A stretch of DNA of 64,000 nucleotides, from assembly GCA_040218045.1 (NCBI GenBank), contig JAVJQA010000037.1:20209-84208 (forward strand). Reading direction: 5' to 3'. Source of the stretch: Marinoscillum sp040218045. GTDB lineage: Bacteria > Bacteroidota > Bacteroidia > Cytophagales > Cyclobacteriaceae. Below the pieces are notes generated by a model. It was not told where the DNA came from, searched no databases, and worked only from the letters and a program-made list of their open reading frames with translations. A program made the translations under genes and the position numbers. Positions 34,485 to 43,923 of the stretch are shown one piece after another; positions within the stretch are counted from its first letter, which is position 1; the number at the start of each line of letters is the position of its first letter.

Positions 34485-35759
34485 ATGACCTTTAACAACA
34501 CCCCCGAGCTTGCGCATGAATTGGATCAAGCGGATCCCTTAAAATCTTTCAGAGAAAAATTTCATATTCCCCAGGTCAATGGATCAGACGCTATTTATTT
34601 CTGTGGAAACTCACTCGGCCTTCAGCCCAAAACAACCCAGGCATTCATCCAAAATGAACTGATTGTCTGGAAAGAGCGAGCTGTGGAGGGCCACTTTACT
34701 GGCTCCCGGCCGTGGGCAGATTATCACAAATTATCTAAGAAATCCCTATCTAACTTAGTGGGTGGAAAGGAGTCAGAAGTAGTGGCCATGAACAACCTCA
34801 CTACCAACTTACATCTGCTCTTAGCCTCGTTTTATCAACCATCCGGCAAAAGAGTGAAGTTGCTAATTGAGCATGGTGCTTTCCCTTCCGACCATTATGC
34901 TGCCGAATCCCACATGAAGCAGAAGGGAGTAAACCCTGATGAGCACCTGATCACCATTTCACCTAAAGCAGGCAAGCTTTTTCAGAAAAACGAAATAGAA
35001 GCCATCATTGCCGACTATGGTGATGAATTGGCACTGGTCATGCTGCCAGGCGTACAATATTACACTGGTCAATACTTTGACATGAAGTCTATTACGGCCG
35101 CAGCGCATCAGGTCGGTGCTTATGGGGGCTTTGACTTGGCCCATGCTATTGGTAATCTGCCTTTATCCCTGCATGAATGGGAGGTAGACTTTGCCACCTG
35201 GTGCAGCTACAAGTATGTGAATTCAGGCCCAGGAGGTATTTCTGGTATCTATGTTCATGAAAAACATGCCAATAATCCTGATTTTCCCAAATTGACTGGA
35301 TGGTGGGGACATGACAGACAAACTCGCTTCCGGATGGACAACAAGTTTGTTCCGAACCCAGGGGTAGATTCTTGGATGCTGAGCAATGGAAATATCATTT
35401 CTGCTGCAGCGCACCTGGCATCTTTGGAGATCTTTGATCAAACCAACATGGAAGAGCTAAGGGATAAAAGCATCAGGCTCACAGGATACCTGGAGTTCCT
35501 AATGCTCAATGATCCAGACATTCAGAAGCACATCGAAATCCTAACACCCGCGGATCCTCAATCCAGAGGGTGCCAACTGTCAGTTTTTATTGATCAACAT
35601 GGAAAGACCATTTTTGATGGATTGATAGAAGCGGGAGTGATCTTGGATTGGCGTGAGCCCAACGTGATTCGTGTAGCACCCACGCCACTTTATAACACCT
35701 TTAGGGATGTCTATAAATTTTGTGAGATTTTTAAAAACCTTATCCTGAAATATGCCTAA
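34485..35759 (+). CDS. kynU: Kynureninase
   Basis: A 424-residue PLP enzyme cleaving kynurenine or 3-hydroxykynurenine to anthranilate or 3-hydroxyanthranilate and alanine. Fold-type I motifs: IYFCGNSLGLQPK at about 39, the WCSYKYVNSGPGG block with the PLP-lysine at about 241, and GWWGHDRQTRFRM at about 268. The start adjoins the haaO stop and its end overlaps kmo by 8 bp, so the three are one translationally coupled unit. Confidence 0.95.
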   Translation: MTFNNTPELAHELDQADPLKSFREKFHIPQVNGSDAIYFCGNSLGLQPKTTQAFIQNELIVWKERAVEGHFTGSRPWADYHKLSKKSLSNLVGGKESEVVAMNNLTTNLHLLLASFYQPSGKRVKLLIEHGAFPSDHYAAESHMKQKGVNPDEHLITISPKAGKLFQKNEIEAIIADYGDELALVMLPGVQYYTGQYFDMKSITAAAHQVGAYGGFDLAHAIGNLPLSLHEWEVDFATWCSYKYVNSGPGGISGIYVHEKHANNPDFPKLTGWWGHDRQTRFRMDNKFVPNPGVDSWMLSNGNIISAAAHLASLEIFDQTNMEELRDKSIRLTGYLEFLMLNDPDIQKHIEILTPADPQSRGCQLSVFIDQHGKTIFDGLIEAGVILDWREPNVIRVAPTPLYNTFRDVYKFCEIFKNLILKYA

Positions 35760-37077
35760 ACAGGAGGTAACCATATTAGGTGCTGGCCTTGTTGGCAGCT
35801 TATTGGGAGCGCTGATTTGCAAAGAAGGCTTTGATGTACACATTTATGAAATGCGGGAAGACCCACGGTCCGCTACAGTGGATGGTGGGCGATCCATTAA
35901 CCTTGCCTTGAGTCATCGGGGGATCCGGTCTTTGAAACGCGCAGGAGTTTATGACCACATCCAGGATGATTTGATTCCCATGCATGGCCGAATGATGCAT
36001 GACCTGGAAGGAAACCTATCCTTCCAATCCTATGGAAAAGAAGGTGAATTTATCAATTCGGTTTCAAGGACTGGCCTTAACAAGCTGCTTATCAACCATG
36101 CAGAATCTCTTGGCGTCAATTTTCATTTCGGTCACAAATGCTCAGAAGTGGATTTAGATAAATCGACGATTACATTTAAAAATGGTGAAAATGTAGAATC
36201 AGAAGTGTTGATTGGGGCAGATGGCGCTTACTCTATGTTGCGACAAGCCATGGAGCATAAAGACCGGTTCAACTATGAGCAGCATTACATTGAGCACGGA
36301 TATAAGGAACTAAGGATGGAGCCCCGATCAGGAGATTTTGCCATGAAGCCTAATTATCTACATATCTGGCCACGTGGCAGCTTTATGCTGATCGCGCTAC
36401 CAAACCCGGATTGTTCCTTCACCTGCACATTATTCTTTCCATTTGAGGGAGATCTGTCTTTCGAATCACTAAAGACCACCGAAGCTGTACGGCACTTTAT
36501 TGAAGAGTATTTCCCTGACATCATTCCATTGATACCAGATTACATTGACCAATTCCAGTCCAATCCCACAGCCTCATTGGTCACAATAAAAACCTTCCCC
36601 TGGCACTATAAAAACACTTTGATCATTGGGGACGCCAGTCACGCGGTAGTTCCATTCTATGGACAGGGGATGAACGCAGGATTTGAAGACTGTAGATTGT
36701 TGATGGAGCTAGGGAAATCCCTGAATTTCAATTGGGCGGAAGTATTGCCAAAGTTCTCTTTATCCCGCAAAAAAGACGCAGACGCAATTGCTGACCTTGC
36801 CTTGAAAAATTTTGTGGAAATGAGGGACCATGTTGGGGACGAGCGTTTTCTCAATATTAAGAAGGTAGAATCCAGACTCCAGGAAAACTACCCAAAAGAA
36901 TGGCTACCGCTTTATTCTATGGTTACATTTAGCGACATACCTTATTCTGAAGCAATGAGGATCGGTAAAATCCAGGAAAGCTTGATGAAAGAACTACCCG
37001 AAAGTTTTGATTCACAAACCATTTCGCTGGAGCCAATTATTAATAAGTTTAGAAATCTAATGCAAGACGTTCACTGA
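35752..37077 (+). CDS. kmo: Kynurenine 3-monooxygenase
   Basis: A 441-residue FAD monooxygenase hydroxylating L-kynurenine at C3 with NADPH. N-terminal GAGLVGSLLGALICKEGFDV binds FAD, GGRSINLALSHRG is a KMO hallmark (about 43-55), LIGADGAYS and IIGDASHAVVPFYGQGMNAGFEDC (in parts, about 288-311) follow. Prokaryotic length; the C-terminal helix is short, without the mitochondrial anchor. The 3' end overlaps the convergent TerB-like gene by 29 bp. Confidence 0.96.
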   Translation: MPKQEVTILGAGLVGSLLGALICKEGFDVHIYEMREDPRSATVDGGRSINLALSHRGIRSLKRAGVYDHIQDDLIPMHGRMMHDLEGNLSFQSYGKEGEFINSVSRTGLNKLLINHAESLGVNFHFGHKCSEVDLDKSTITFKNGENVESEVLIGADGAYSMLRQAMEHKDRFNYEQHYIEHGYKELRMEPRSGDFAMKPNYLHIWPRGSFMLIALPNPDCSFTCTLFFPFEGDLSFESLKTTEAVRHFIEEYFPDIIPLIPDYIDQFQSNPTASLVTIKTFPWHYKNTLIIGDASHAVVPFYGQGMNAGFEDCRLLMELGKSLNFNWAEVLPKFSLSRKKDADAIADLALKNFVEMRDHVGDERFLNIKKVESRLQENYPKEWLPLYSMVTFSDIPYSEAMRIGKIQESLMKELPESFDSQTISLEPIINKFRNLMQDVH

Positions 37078-37495
37078 GCATCTGTATACATTCCTGCTCT
37101 ACTTCTGAAATACCATCAGCTGCATTGGCAAACAAGTACATTGACTCAAGCACAAACTCCTTATCCGCCTTGTTATTGCTGATGTGATTCTTAAGTGCAT
37201 TGAGAAACTTCTTTTGCCACTTCTCAATATTATCAAGAAGGTACCTGAATTCTGTACGGAATGATTGCTCCAACTTTTCCATTTGCTCTTCATTCATCCC
37301 ATCTCCGTATTCCAACGCCAAACCTTTAGCCAACCGGAGTACGCCATCCCATTCTTCTTTATCCAATACGCCATCCGACATACAGACAATAAGAGATGGG
37401 TACAAATTCAGAATATAGACGAATTGATCAAGCGAAATATCGACGTTTCGTACTTTTTTATATTCCTCAAGGAGTTGTTCAGCTTGGCTCTTCAT
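37049..37495 (-). CDS. TerB-like helical protein
   Basis: A 148-residue all-helical cytoplasmic protein. Two repeated MSDGVLDKEEWDGVLRLAK- and ANAADGISEVEQECIQMLSERLAL-type segments (about 39-57 and 124-147) have the D-G-x-x-x-x-E helix-turn pattern of TerB/DjlA-like domains. Function unknown, perhaps metal-related. Convergent with kmo, overlapping it by 29 bp. Confidence 0.6.
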   Translation of the reverse strand: MKSQAEQLLEEYKKVRNVDISLDQFVYILNLYPSLIVCMSDGVLDKEEWDGVLRLAKGLALEYGDGMNEEQMEKLEQSFRTEFRYLLDNIEKWQKKFLNALKNHISNNKADKEFVLESMYLFANAADGISEVEQECIQMLSERLALDF

Positions 37496-37824
37496 TAATA
37501 ATCGGCGTAAAAAAGCGATGTGATGTGTCTAAGATAATAAAGCGGATGCTAATTGAGGCCATTAGGAGAATAAAACCAGAAGAAATTACTCGAAATGGAG
37601 ATGAAAGAAATTATAGACATCCATGCTGATCTAGCTCATGAATTACCTAAAAGAACCTTTGATTAGTTTGAATAATCCAAGGTTCTGGAATTCAGCAGAC
37701 TAATTCACTCTTCTCATTCCTGGGTACTTTCATTTTGCATAAAAAATGATTTTTAAAGTTTATAAGTAGTTTTGGAGGCAATGATTCTCTCAAACTTATT
37801 AATTTCGTATATACTGCTTAACCG

Positions 37825-38144
37825 ATGCAAAATTAATTTTACTAATCGCCATCCTAATTTGTTTCCGAACTGTTGCACAAGATGGAATCGGGATAGGAAC
37901 AACCACTGTTCCAAGTGATGCCATCCTCAACATTTCATCTACCTCAAAAGGAGTGATACTTCCAAAAGTTGACGCCACTACCAGGGCAGGGATTAATCCA
38001 GCATCTGACGGGTTATTGGCATATGATCCTGATGAGAAGGCATTTTACTATTATGATTCATCGGCCCTTGACTATTTACACAATCCTGTTTGTCGCATTG
38101 CAGCTCAATTCTATGAGATAGCCTTCATCATGCGAGTGGAGTAA
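37825..38144 (+). pseudogene. Decayed surface-protein gene (tail-fibre/adhesin-like N-terminus)
   Basis: After an ATG at 37825 the frame is out of register by two bases with the sequence that follows: in the downstream frame a signal-peptide-like LILLIAILICFRTVAQ continues as DGIGIGTTTVPSDAILNISSTSKGVILPKV (in parts) and DGLLAYDPDEKAFYYYDSS. This is the standard opening of Bacteroidota surface proteins of tail-collar type. Only about 100 residues remain, ending in an unrelated-looking tail and TAA, whereas intact relatives run several hundred. A possible promoter box TAGTTTTG sits at 37767. The rest of the 778-bp spacer (37496-38273) shows no other supported gene. Confidence 0.65.
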
Positions 38145-38273
38145 TCTGTCAAATTGACCTAGTTCTCTAGCAATCATCTCTTTTATCCGTCAAAATGTCC
38201 TGAAAAACACCTCTATTTAATCTGGCGCACAGTTTGATCTTAGCCATCCTGAACGGGTAAAAATAAAATAGAG

Positions 38274-40889
38274 ATGAACTTCAATAACTATACAATCAAA
38301 TCTCAGGAGGCACTACAAAAGGCAACAGAGATCGCTAGTAGTAATGGTCAACAAGTGATTGAGACCAGCCACCTGATGAAAGCAATACTGGAAGCAGACG
38401 AAAACCTAATTTCGTTTATCCTGAAAAAACTTGGTGCACAAAAGACACAGCTGTCCTCTAAACTAGATGAGGTAGTAGCGTCCTATCCGAAAGTTTCAGG
38501 AGGCCAACCTTTTCTATCAAATCAAGCACACAAAGGGCTACAGCATGCCGAGAAGTACCTCAAGGAATTTGGGGATGAGTATGTCGCTGTGGAGCACATT
38601 ATCCTTGGCCTATTAGGTGCTGGAGATAAGACTTCCCAGGTACTGAAAGATTCAGGCTTTGAAGAGAAGTCTTTGATTGCCGTCATCAAGGAACTGCGCG
38701 GTGGGGATAAAGTAACTGACCAAAACGCAGAATCAAAATACAGGTCCCTGGAGAGGTACTCCAAGAACCTGAATGAGCTGGCTAAAAAAGGTAAAATCGA
38801 TCCAGTGATCGGTCGGGATGAAGAGATCAGGAGGGTTCTGCAGATTTTAGCTCGAAGAACTAAAAACAACCCGATCCTGCTTGGTGAACCCGGGGTTGGG
38901 AAAACGGCGATAGTGGAAGGCATGGCGCAACGGATCGTGGATGGAGATGTGCCTGAAAACCTCAAGTCCAAGACCATCATTTCGTTGGACATGGGACTAC
39001 TTGTGGCGGGTGCCAAATACAAAGGGGAGTTTGAAGAACGGCTCAAAGCAGTCATTAAGGAAGTAACTGATAGCAATGGCGAGATCATCCTTTTTATAGA
39101 TGAAATCCACACACTGATAGGAGCTGGAGGAGGTGGAGAAGGTGCCATGGACGCAGCCAACCTCTTGAAACCCGCTTTAGCACGAGGTGAGCTACACGCG
39201 ATAGGAGCCACTACCCTGAAGGAATACCAGAGATACGTTGAGAAAGATAAAGCGCTTGAGCGCAGGTTCCAGGGTGTGAACATCAACGAGCCCAATGTGC
39301 AGGATGCCATCTCTATTTTGAGAGGAATCAAAGACAAGTACGAGCTGCACCATGGGGTTCGGGTAAAGGATGACGCGGTGATAGCTGCCGTGGAACTGTC
39401 CAATCGCTATATAACAGATCGTTTTCTTCCTGACAAAGCCATTGACCTGATGGATGAGGCTGCGTCAAAACTTAGGATTGAAATAGATTCACTTCCTGAA
39501 GAGCTGGATGAACTCAACCGAAGGATTATGCAGCTGGAGATTGAACGTGAGGCCATCCGTAGGGAAAAAGACAAGCAGAAGGAAAATGAACTGAGCAAGG
39601 AAATTGCGGACCTTACGGGTAAAAGAAACGAACTCAAAGCCAAGTGGGAAAATGAAAAATCAGTGATCCAGGGTTTACGGCAAGCGAAAGAAAATATTGA
39701 AAAATTTAAACTGGAAGCAGAACAAGCCGAGCGATCAGGTGATTTTGGCTTGGTGGCGGAGATCCGTTATGGCAAGATTGTAGAGTCAGAAAAAAAACTT
39801 GAAGCGTTTAGAGTACAGCTGGCAGAAATGCAGGATCAGACCTCCCTGTTAAAAGAGGAGGTAGACAGTGAGGACATAGCGGAAGTGGTGGCCAAGTGGA
39901 CTGGCATACCGGTCTCAAAAATGCTGCAAAGCGAACGTGAAAAATTACTTCATCTTGAAGCAGAACTAGGTCGCAGGGTTGCAGGGCAGGAAGAAGCGAT
40001 TACAGCAGTTTCTGATGCGGTGCGCAGGAGTCGGGCTGGATTGCACGACCCGAAACGTCCCATTGGTTCGTTCATCTTTCTTGGGACGACCGGCGTAGGT
40101 AAAACCGAATTGGCAAAAGCCCTGGCGGAATACCTCTTCAATGATGACAATGCGATGGTTCGGATAGACATGTCCGAATATCAAGAACGCCATGCCGTGA
40201 GCCGGTTAATCGGGGCTCCTCCGGGATACGTAGGGTATGACGAAGGAGGTCAGCTTACAGAATCGGTCCGTAGAAAACCATATAGCGTGATCCTGCTCGA
40301 TGAGATTGAAAAGGCGCATCCTGATGTCTTCAATATCCTTCTGCAGGTGCTGGATGATGGGCGCCTCACAGATAACAAAGGTCGGGTGGCCAACTTCAAG
40401 AATACGATCATTATCATGACTACCAATATTGGCTCTGGATTAATCCAGGAGCGGTTTGAAAAATTGAATGAAGAAAATGCGGACGCAGTGATTGATGAGA
40501 CCAGGAAGGAAGTGTTCGAATTGTTGAAAAGATCCGTTCGGCCAGAATTTCTCAACCGGGTGGATGAGACGATCATGTTCAGGCCATTAAGTAAAAATGA
40601 CCTGCGCAAGATTGTAGGTATTCAGTTTAAGCTGATCCAGCAACGACTTGATGAGAGTGGCATTAAGATAGAAGCCGATAACAAAGTTTTGGACTATATG
40701 GGACAAATCGGTTTTGATCCTCAGTTTGGAGCCAGGCCGCTAAAAAGGGTTCTTCAGCGAGAAATTCTTAACGAGTTGTCCAAAGACATCCTGAGTGGCA
40801 AGATCACAAAAGATGCCGTGATTGGTGTTACCCTGTCTGATGAGAATCAAATCGAGTTTATCAATCTGGATGAAGTAAAAGTAGAATAG
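38274..40889 (+). CDS. clpB: ATP-dependent disaggregase ClpB
   Basis: An 871-residue Hsp100 protein solubilising aggregates with DnaK. N-terminal Clp repeats (about 1-145), first AAA with Walker A GEPGVGKT (about 204-211) and Walker B IILFIDEIH, a coiled-coil middle domain (about 405-525, Glu/Lys/Arg rich), second AAA with GTTGVGKTE (about 604-612) and VILLDEIEKAHPDVFN. The C-terminal extension is short. Normal length. Single-gene transcript with hairpin 110 bp downstream. Confidence 0.97.
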   Translation: MNFNNYTIKSQEALQKATEIASSNGQQVIETSHLMKAILEADENLISFILKKLGAQKTQLSSKLDEVVASYPKVSGGQPFLSNQAHKGLQHAEKYLKEFGDEYVAVEHIILGLLGAGDKTSQVLKDSGFEEKSLIAVIKELRGGDKVTDQNAESKYRSLERYSKNLNELAKKGKIDPVIGRDEEIRRVLQILARRTKNNPILLGEPGVGKTAIVEGMAQRIVDGDVPENLKSKTIISLDMGLLVAGAKYKGEFEERLKAVIKEVTDSNGEIILFIDEIHTLIGAGGGGEGAMDAANLLKPALARGELHAIGATTLKEYQRYVEKDKALERRFQGVNINEPNVQDAISILRGIKDKYELHHGVRVKDDAVIAAVELSNRYITDRFLPDKAIDLMDEAASKLRIEIDSLPEELDELNRRIMQLEIEREAIRREKDKQKENELSKEIADLTGKRNELKAKWENEKSVIQGLRQAKENIEKFKLEAEQAERSGDFGLVAEIRYGKIVESEKKLEAFRVQLAEMQDQTSLLKEEVDSEDIAEVVAKWTGIPVSKMLQSEREKLLHLEAELGRRVAGQEEAITAVSDAVRRSRAGLHDPKRPIGSFIFLGTTGVGKTELAKALAEYLFNDDNAMVRIDMSEYQERHAVSRLIGAPPGYVGYDEGGQLTESVRRKPYSVILLDEIEKAHPDVFNILLQVLDDGRLTDNKGRVANFKNTIIIMTTNIGSGLIQERFEKLNEENADAVIDETRKEVFELLKRSVRPEFLNRVDETIMFRPLSKNDLRKIVGIQFKLIQQRLDESGIKIEADNKVLDYMGQIGFDPQFGARPLKRVLQREILNELSKDILSGKITKDAVIGVTLSDENQIEFINLDEVKVE

Positions 40890-40998
40890 GCAGGATAAGT
40901 TGCCTGAAAGTAAGTCTTCTTCATGCTGAACCAACAATTCACTTCAATTCTGGATCCTTTCCATTTAGGTTTACCCAGAAGGCAAACATAAATCTTCA

Positions 40999-41036
40999 AC
41001 CCCTCTCTTATTAAAGGTGAACAACTAGAGAGGGGT
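40999..41036 (+). other. Hairpin between clpB and the DinB-like gene
   Basis: ACCCCTCTCT and AGAGAGGGGT form a perfect 10-bp stem with an 18-base loop, about 110 bp past the clpB stop. No T run follows, so it may be an RNA-stabilising structure or a weak transcription end. Confidence 0.5.
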
Positions 41037-41147
41037 GGATTGTCAAGTATCTTTTTTAGCGGCTGGTTTTCTACAAGTTTGATAAGCGGTTTGTTCCAAT
41101 TGCAGATTTTTGCTCATCTTGATCATCAAAATCAACTTTCTAATCAA

Positions 41148-41681
41148 ATGAGAAAAACACTAGTCTTTACATTCTTGGTGATGGCGCTTGCAAGTCAGGC
41201 AAGCGACCCAACAGAAGCCAAATCACAATTTGCCAGGGATTTCCTTCCTGTGTGGCAAACCTCCACAGACATAGCCATCCAAGTGGCTGAGGCTATGCCG
41301 GAGGAGTTGTATAATTACAAACCCAATGACTCGAGTATGACTTTCAGAGAACAGGTGATCCATATGGCCTTCACCACACTATACCTGTCCAAGGTGTTTG
41401 TTGCAAATGAGAATCCCGAGTACAAAGAACCCGATATGTCTGCCAGCAGCAAAGAAGAAGTTGTCGAATATCTCAAAGGAAATATTGAGAAAGCTACGGC
41501 GCTGATCAGTGAAATGACCGAAGAAGCTTCTCAGGAAGAGGTCAAAGTATTTAGTGGCAAAATGATGAAGCGATACATTGCCGTGATGTTTGTTCAGGAC
41601 CATTTGGCGAATCACAGGGCAAAAGCCAACCTTTACATTCGCATCAATAACATCAAACCTCCGGAATACGGGTTTTTCTAA
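41148..41681 (+). CDS. Exported DinB-like protein
   Basis: A 177-residue protein with a signal peptide (MRKTLVFTFLVMALASQAS) starting at the ATG at 41148; a TTG-started extension of 36 codons is not credible. The mature part is a DinB/YfiT-type four-helix bundle with possible metal His residues (VIHMAFTTLYLS at about 65-76 and DHLANHRAKANLYIR at about 153-167). Exported DinB-like proteins are common in Bacteroidota; activity unknown. Confidence 0.8.
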   Translation: MRKTLVFTFLVMALASQASDPTEAKSQFARDFLPVWQTSTDIAIQVAEAMPEELYNYKPNDSSMTFREQVIHMAFTTLYLSKVFVANENPEYKEPDMSASSKEEVVEYLKGNIEKATALISEMTEEASQEEVKVFSGKMMKRYIAVMFVQDHLANHRAKANLYIRINNIKPPEYGFF

Positions 41682-41684
41682 ACA

Positions 41685-41710
41685 AAAAGGTCGGCATGTG
41701 CCGACCTTTT
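41685..41710. terminator. Bidirectional terminator
   Basis: AAAAGGTCGGC/GCCGACCTTTT 11-bp stem with a 4-base loop, A run before and T run after. It serves both the DinB-like gene and the convergent tonB-like gene, about 20 bp from the latter's stop. Confidence 0.85.
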
Positions 41711-41729
41711 AAATAGACCTGTTTTTCAT

Positions 41730-42419
41730 CTAGTCAGATAGTGAGAAATTTATCGGAACGACCATTCTAACTTTAACCGGTCGCCCTCTTTGTTTACCTG
41801 GGCTCCAATTCGGGGCATTTTCTATTGCTTTAACCGCCTCTTCATCACAGCCGCCTCCAATCCCGCGTACAACCTCTACTTCCGTTATTTTACCATCGGT
41901 ATCAATAACAAACTGAACAAATACTTTTCCTGTAATACCAAGATTTCTAGCCCTACTCGGATAATCAATATTCTTAGAGATGTGTGATAGAAAACCTGCA
42001 TTACCCCCTGGAAACTCCGGCATTGTCTCTACAATTTCAAAATATTCTACAGGAGTTGGTATGGGTGGAAGAGGATCACCTATAACCATATCGTCAAACT
42101 TAATATCCTCAATCACGGGATCCAGGGTTGGCTCCAGGGCTTCTACGGGATCACCTACAATGATTATTGGAGCTTGAAGGCTAGGCTCAGGGGTTTTTAC
42201 TTCTACAGGTTTGGGTGGTTTAGGGGTTTCAAAAGTTGTGACCGGAGGAATATAAGTTTCCGGGAATATTTCTTCATTGGGTTCATAATCCATAGGATCG
42301 TACTCTGCTTTCCATTCAAATGCTAAAATCACACAAAGAATGGCTACTACTAATCCGATACTAAAAAAGAGCGGGGATTTTCTCTCTAAGTCATACTGTT
42401 CATTTTTCTTAAGTTCCAT
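41730..42419 (-). CDS. TonB-family energy transducer
   Basis: A 229-residue inner-membrane protein: helix at about 16-36, a Pro/Glu/Lys/Thr linker spanning the periplasm (about 40-110), and a TonB C-terminal domain (about 140-229) with YPSRARNLGITGKVFVQFVIDTDG (in parts), VVRGIGGGCDEEAVKAI and PGKQRGRPVKVRMVVPI. It would energise outer-membrane receptors with ExbBD supplied elsewhere. The gene at 63125 encodes a domain-only relative without the membrane helix. Confidence 0.92.
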   Translation of the reverse strand: MELKKNEQYDLERKSPLFFSIGLVVAILCVILAFEWKAEYDPMDYEPNEEIFPETYIPPVTTFETPKPPKPVEVKTPEPSLQAPIIIVGDPVEALEPTLDPVIEDIKFDDMVIGDPLPPIPTPVEYFEIVETMPEFPGGNAGFLSHISKNIDYPSRARNLGITGKVFVQFVIDTDGKITEVEVVRGIGGGCDEEAVKAIENAPNWSPGKQRGRPVKVRMVVPINFSLSD

Positions 42420-42557
42420 ATGGCAAAATATTAGATGGTAAATAGTGCGTTTGATAAAATAACGATTGGTACCAGGAATCTATTGCCTTGAGTGTTAGCA
42501 TCAACTCTTTATTTATTTCTATGTTCGGGCTAGCTTTACACAAATTTATTTTAGCGA

Positions 42558-43079
42558 ATGCATCTTATCGAATACTTAAAAAACACCGAAAGCCTACATC
42601 TACAGTTATTGATCACCGCAATCTTGTTTGTCGTTTATGTGATAGCAGTGAGGTTGTCTACCACTTTGATCCGGCGCTTTGGCAAAAAGAATGAGATAGC
42701 ACTCCCTCGTGTGGTTTATACCACCAAGTATTTCAGGTTTGTACTTATGGTATTAATCCTACTTATCCTGGGGCTAACATGGGATATTTCATTTAAAGGT
42801 TTATCTGTTTATTTTCTTTCCTTTTTCACCGTTGCCGGAATTGGATTGTTTGCAGCATGGTCTATTTTGAGCAACATCACTGCAGCCATCATATTATTTT
42901 TTTACTTCCCTTATCGCATAGGTGATCGCATACGCATTGTAGATGGAGAGAATAGCATTGAAGGCCAGGTGTTTGATTTAAACATGTTTTCGGTCATTAT
43001 TAAAAATGATGAAGGTCAACGGGTTACCTATCCCAACAACCTGGTGTTACAAAAAGCAGTAGTACTGGTTAAAGAATAA
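42558..43079 (+). CDS. Short MscS-like mechanosensitive channel protein
   Basis: A 173-residue protein: two helices (about 15-35 and 57-77), a pore helix GIGLFAAWSILSNITAAIILF (about 96-116) and the start of the beta domain FPYRIGDRIRIVDGENSIEGQVFDL (in parts). It then ends; the alpha-beta vestibule domain of normal MscS (about 280 residues) is absent. It may form a minimal channel or be a truncated but retained gene. Reading frame is intact. Confidence 0.85.
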   Translation: MHLIEYLKNTESLHLQLLITAILFVVYVIAVRLSTTLIRRFGKKNEIALPRVVYTTKYFRFVLMVLILLILGLTWDISFKGLSVYFLSFFTVAGIGLFAAWSILSNITAAIILFFYFPYRIGDRIRIVDGENSIEGQVFDLNMFSVIIKNDEGQRVTYPNNLVLQKAVVLVKE

Positions 43080-43128
43080 GTCATTGGTTTTGACTATCTT
43101 AAAGTTGCAACCAAAAGATTAAACCTAA

Positions 43129-43674
43129 ATGACTAGCAACGAAAGAGCCCGGCTCGAAGCGTTGCGGGAATTGGAACTAGACAAAAATGCTGAACAATCA
43201 TTCGATGATATAACGAGAATAGCTGCTAACATATGTGACACACCCATTTCGCTTATCACGCTCATTGATGAAAACATTCAGTGGACCAAGTCCCGTTATG
43301 GATTGAGTTTGCTTGAGACCAAAAGAGACCATAGCTTCTGTTCGCATACCATCAAGACCCCCGATCAGATCATGATCGTGGAAAATACCCTTGAGGATGA
43401 TCGCTTCAAGAGTAGCCCCCTTGTAACGGAAGATCCTAAAATGCGATTCTATGCAGGAATGTCACTGGTAACTAATTCAGGACACCCGATAGGTGCTGTT
43501 TGTGTGATAGACAGTGAGCCAAAAAAGCTTAACCCGGAGCAGTGCAACGCTCTTACAGCTCTTTCGCGAATAGCTATGAAATTGATTTATGCAAAAACCC
43601 TCCATAAACGGATAATAGCTCAAAATATTCAACTTGATCAAAAAACAAAAGAACTATTGGATAGTCTTATTTAG
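43129..43674 (+). CDS. GAF-domain protein
   Basis: A 181-residue cytoplasmic single GAF domain: ARLEALRELELDKNAEQSFDDITRIAA (in parts), TPISLITLIDENIQWTKSRYGL, HSFCSHTI, ENTLEDDRF and MRFYAGMSLVTNSGHPIGAVCVID. This form is usual as the sensory part of histidine kinases, but here it stands alone with a short C-terminal helix. Ligand unknown. Confidence 0.88.
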   Translation: MTSNERARLEALRELELDKNAEQSFDDITRIAANICDTPISLITLIDENIQWTKSRYGLSLLETKRDHSFCSHTIKTPDQIMIVENTLEDDRFKSSPLVTEDPKMRFYAGMSLVTNSGHPIGAVCVIDSEPKKLNPEQCNALTALSRIAMKLIYAKTLHKRIIAQNIQLDQKTKELLDSLI

Positions 43675-43726
43675 GACAAATTTATATTTATACCTAAATT
43701 GTACGTAAAGTAAACCTATTGATATC

Positions 43727-43894
43727 ATGACCAAAGAACAGTTAGAATCAGAAATCGAAACCCTTGAAGGACAGCTCACTGGAGATATGTTTCAGGATAT
43801 GGACATCAGGGACAAAATTCACAACCTCAAAATGAGGGTTAATGGCACCAAGCCATTAAACCAGGAAATTGAGTGTGTTGGATGCGGTAGCTAA
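43727..43894 (+). CDS. Small charged protein ending in CVGCGS (55 aa)
   Basis: ATG-started frame of 55 codons, 53 bp after the GAF gene and ended by a strong terminator. The product is a charged helix (MTKEQLESEIETLEGQL), a middle part and a C-terminal C-V-G-C-G-S. A charged small protein with two C-terminal Cys could bind metal or act as a sulfur or redox carrier, but I recognise no named family. Its own terminator and plausible start favour a real gene. Confidence 0.55.
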   Translation: MTKEQLESEIETLEGQLTGDMFQDMDIRDKIHNLKMRVNGTKPLNQEIECVGCGS

Positions 43895-43923
43895 TTAGTT
43901 TTTGGAAAGATATGAAACACCAC

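Noticed and set aside
37540..37690. Short frames such as MKEIIDIHADLAHELP in the spacer before clpB
   Set aside because: Under 25 codons, no motif, no RBS or terminator; most likely chance or too decayed to name.
38522..39403. Long minus-strand frame of 293 codons inside clpB
   Set aside because: Serine-rich shadow frame antisense to ClpB's first ATPase domain, a common artefact.
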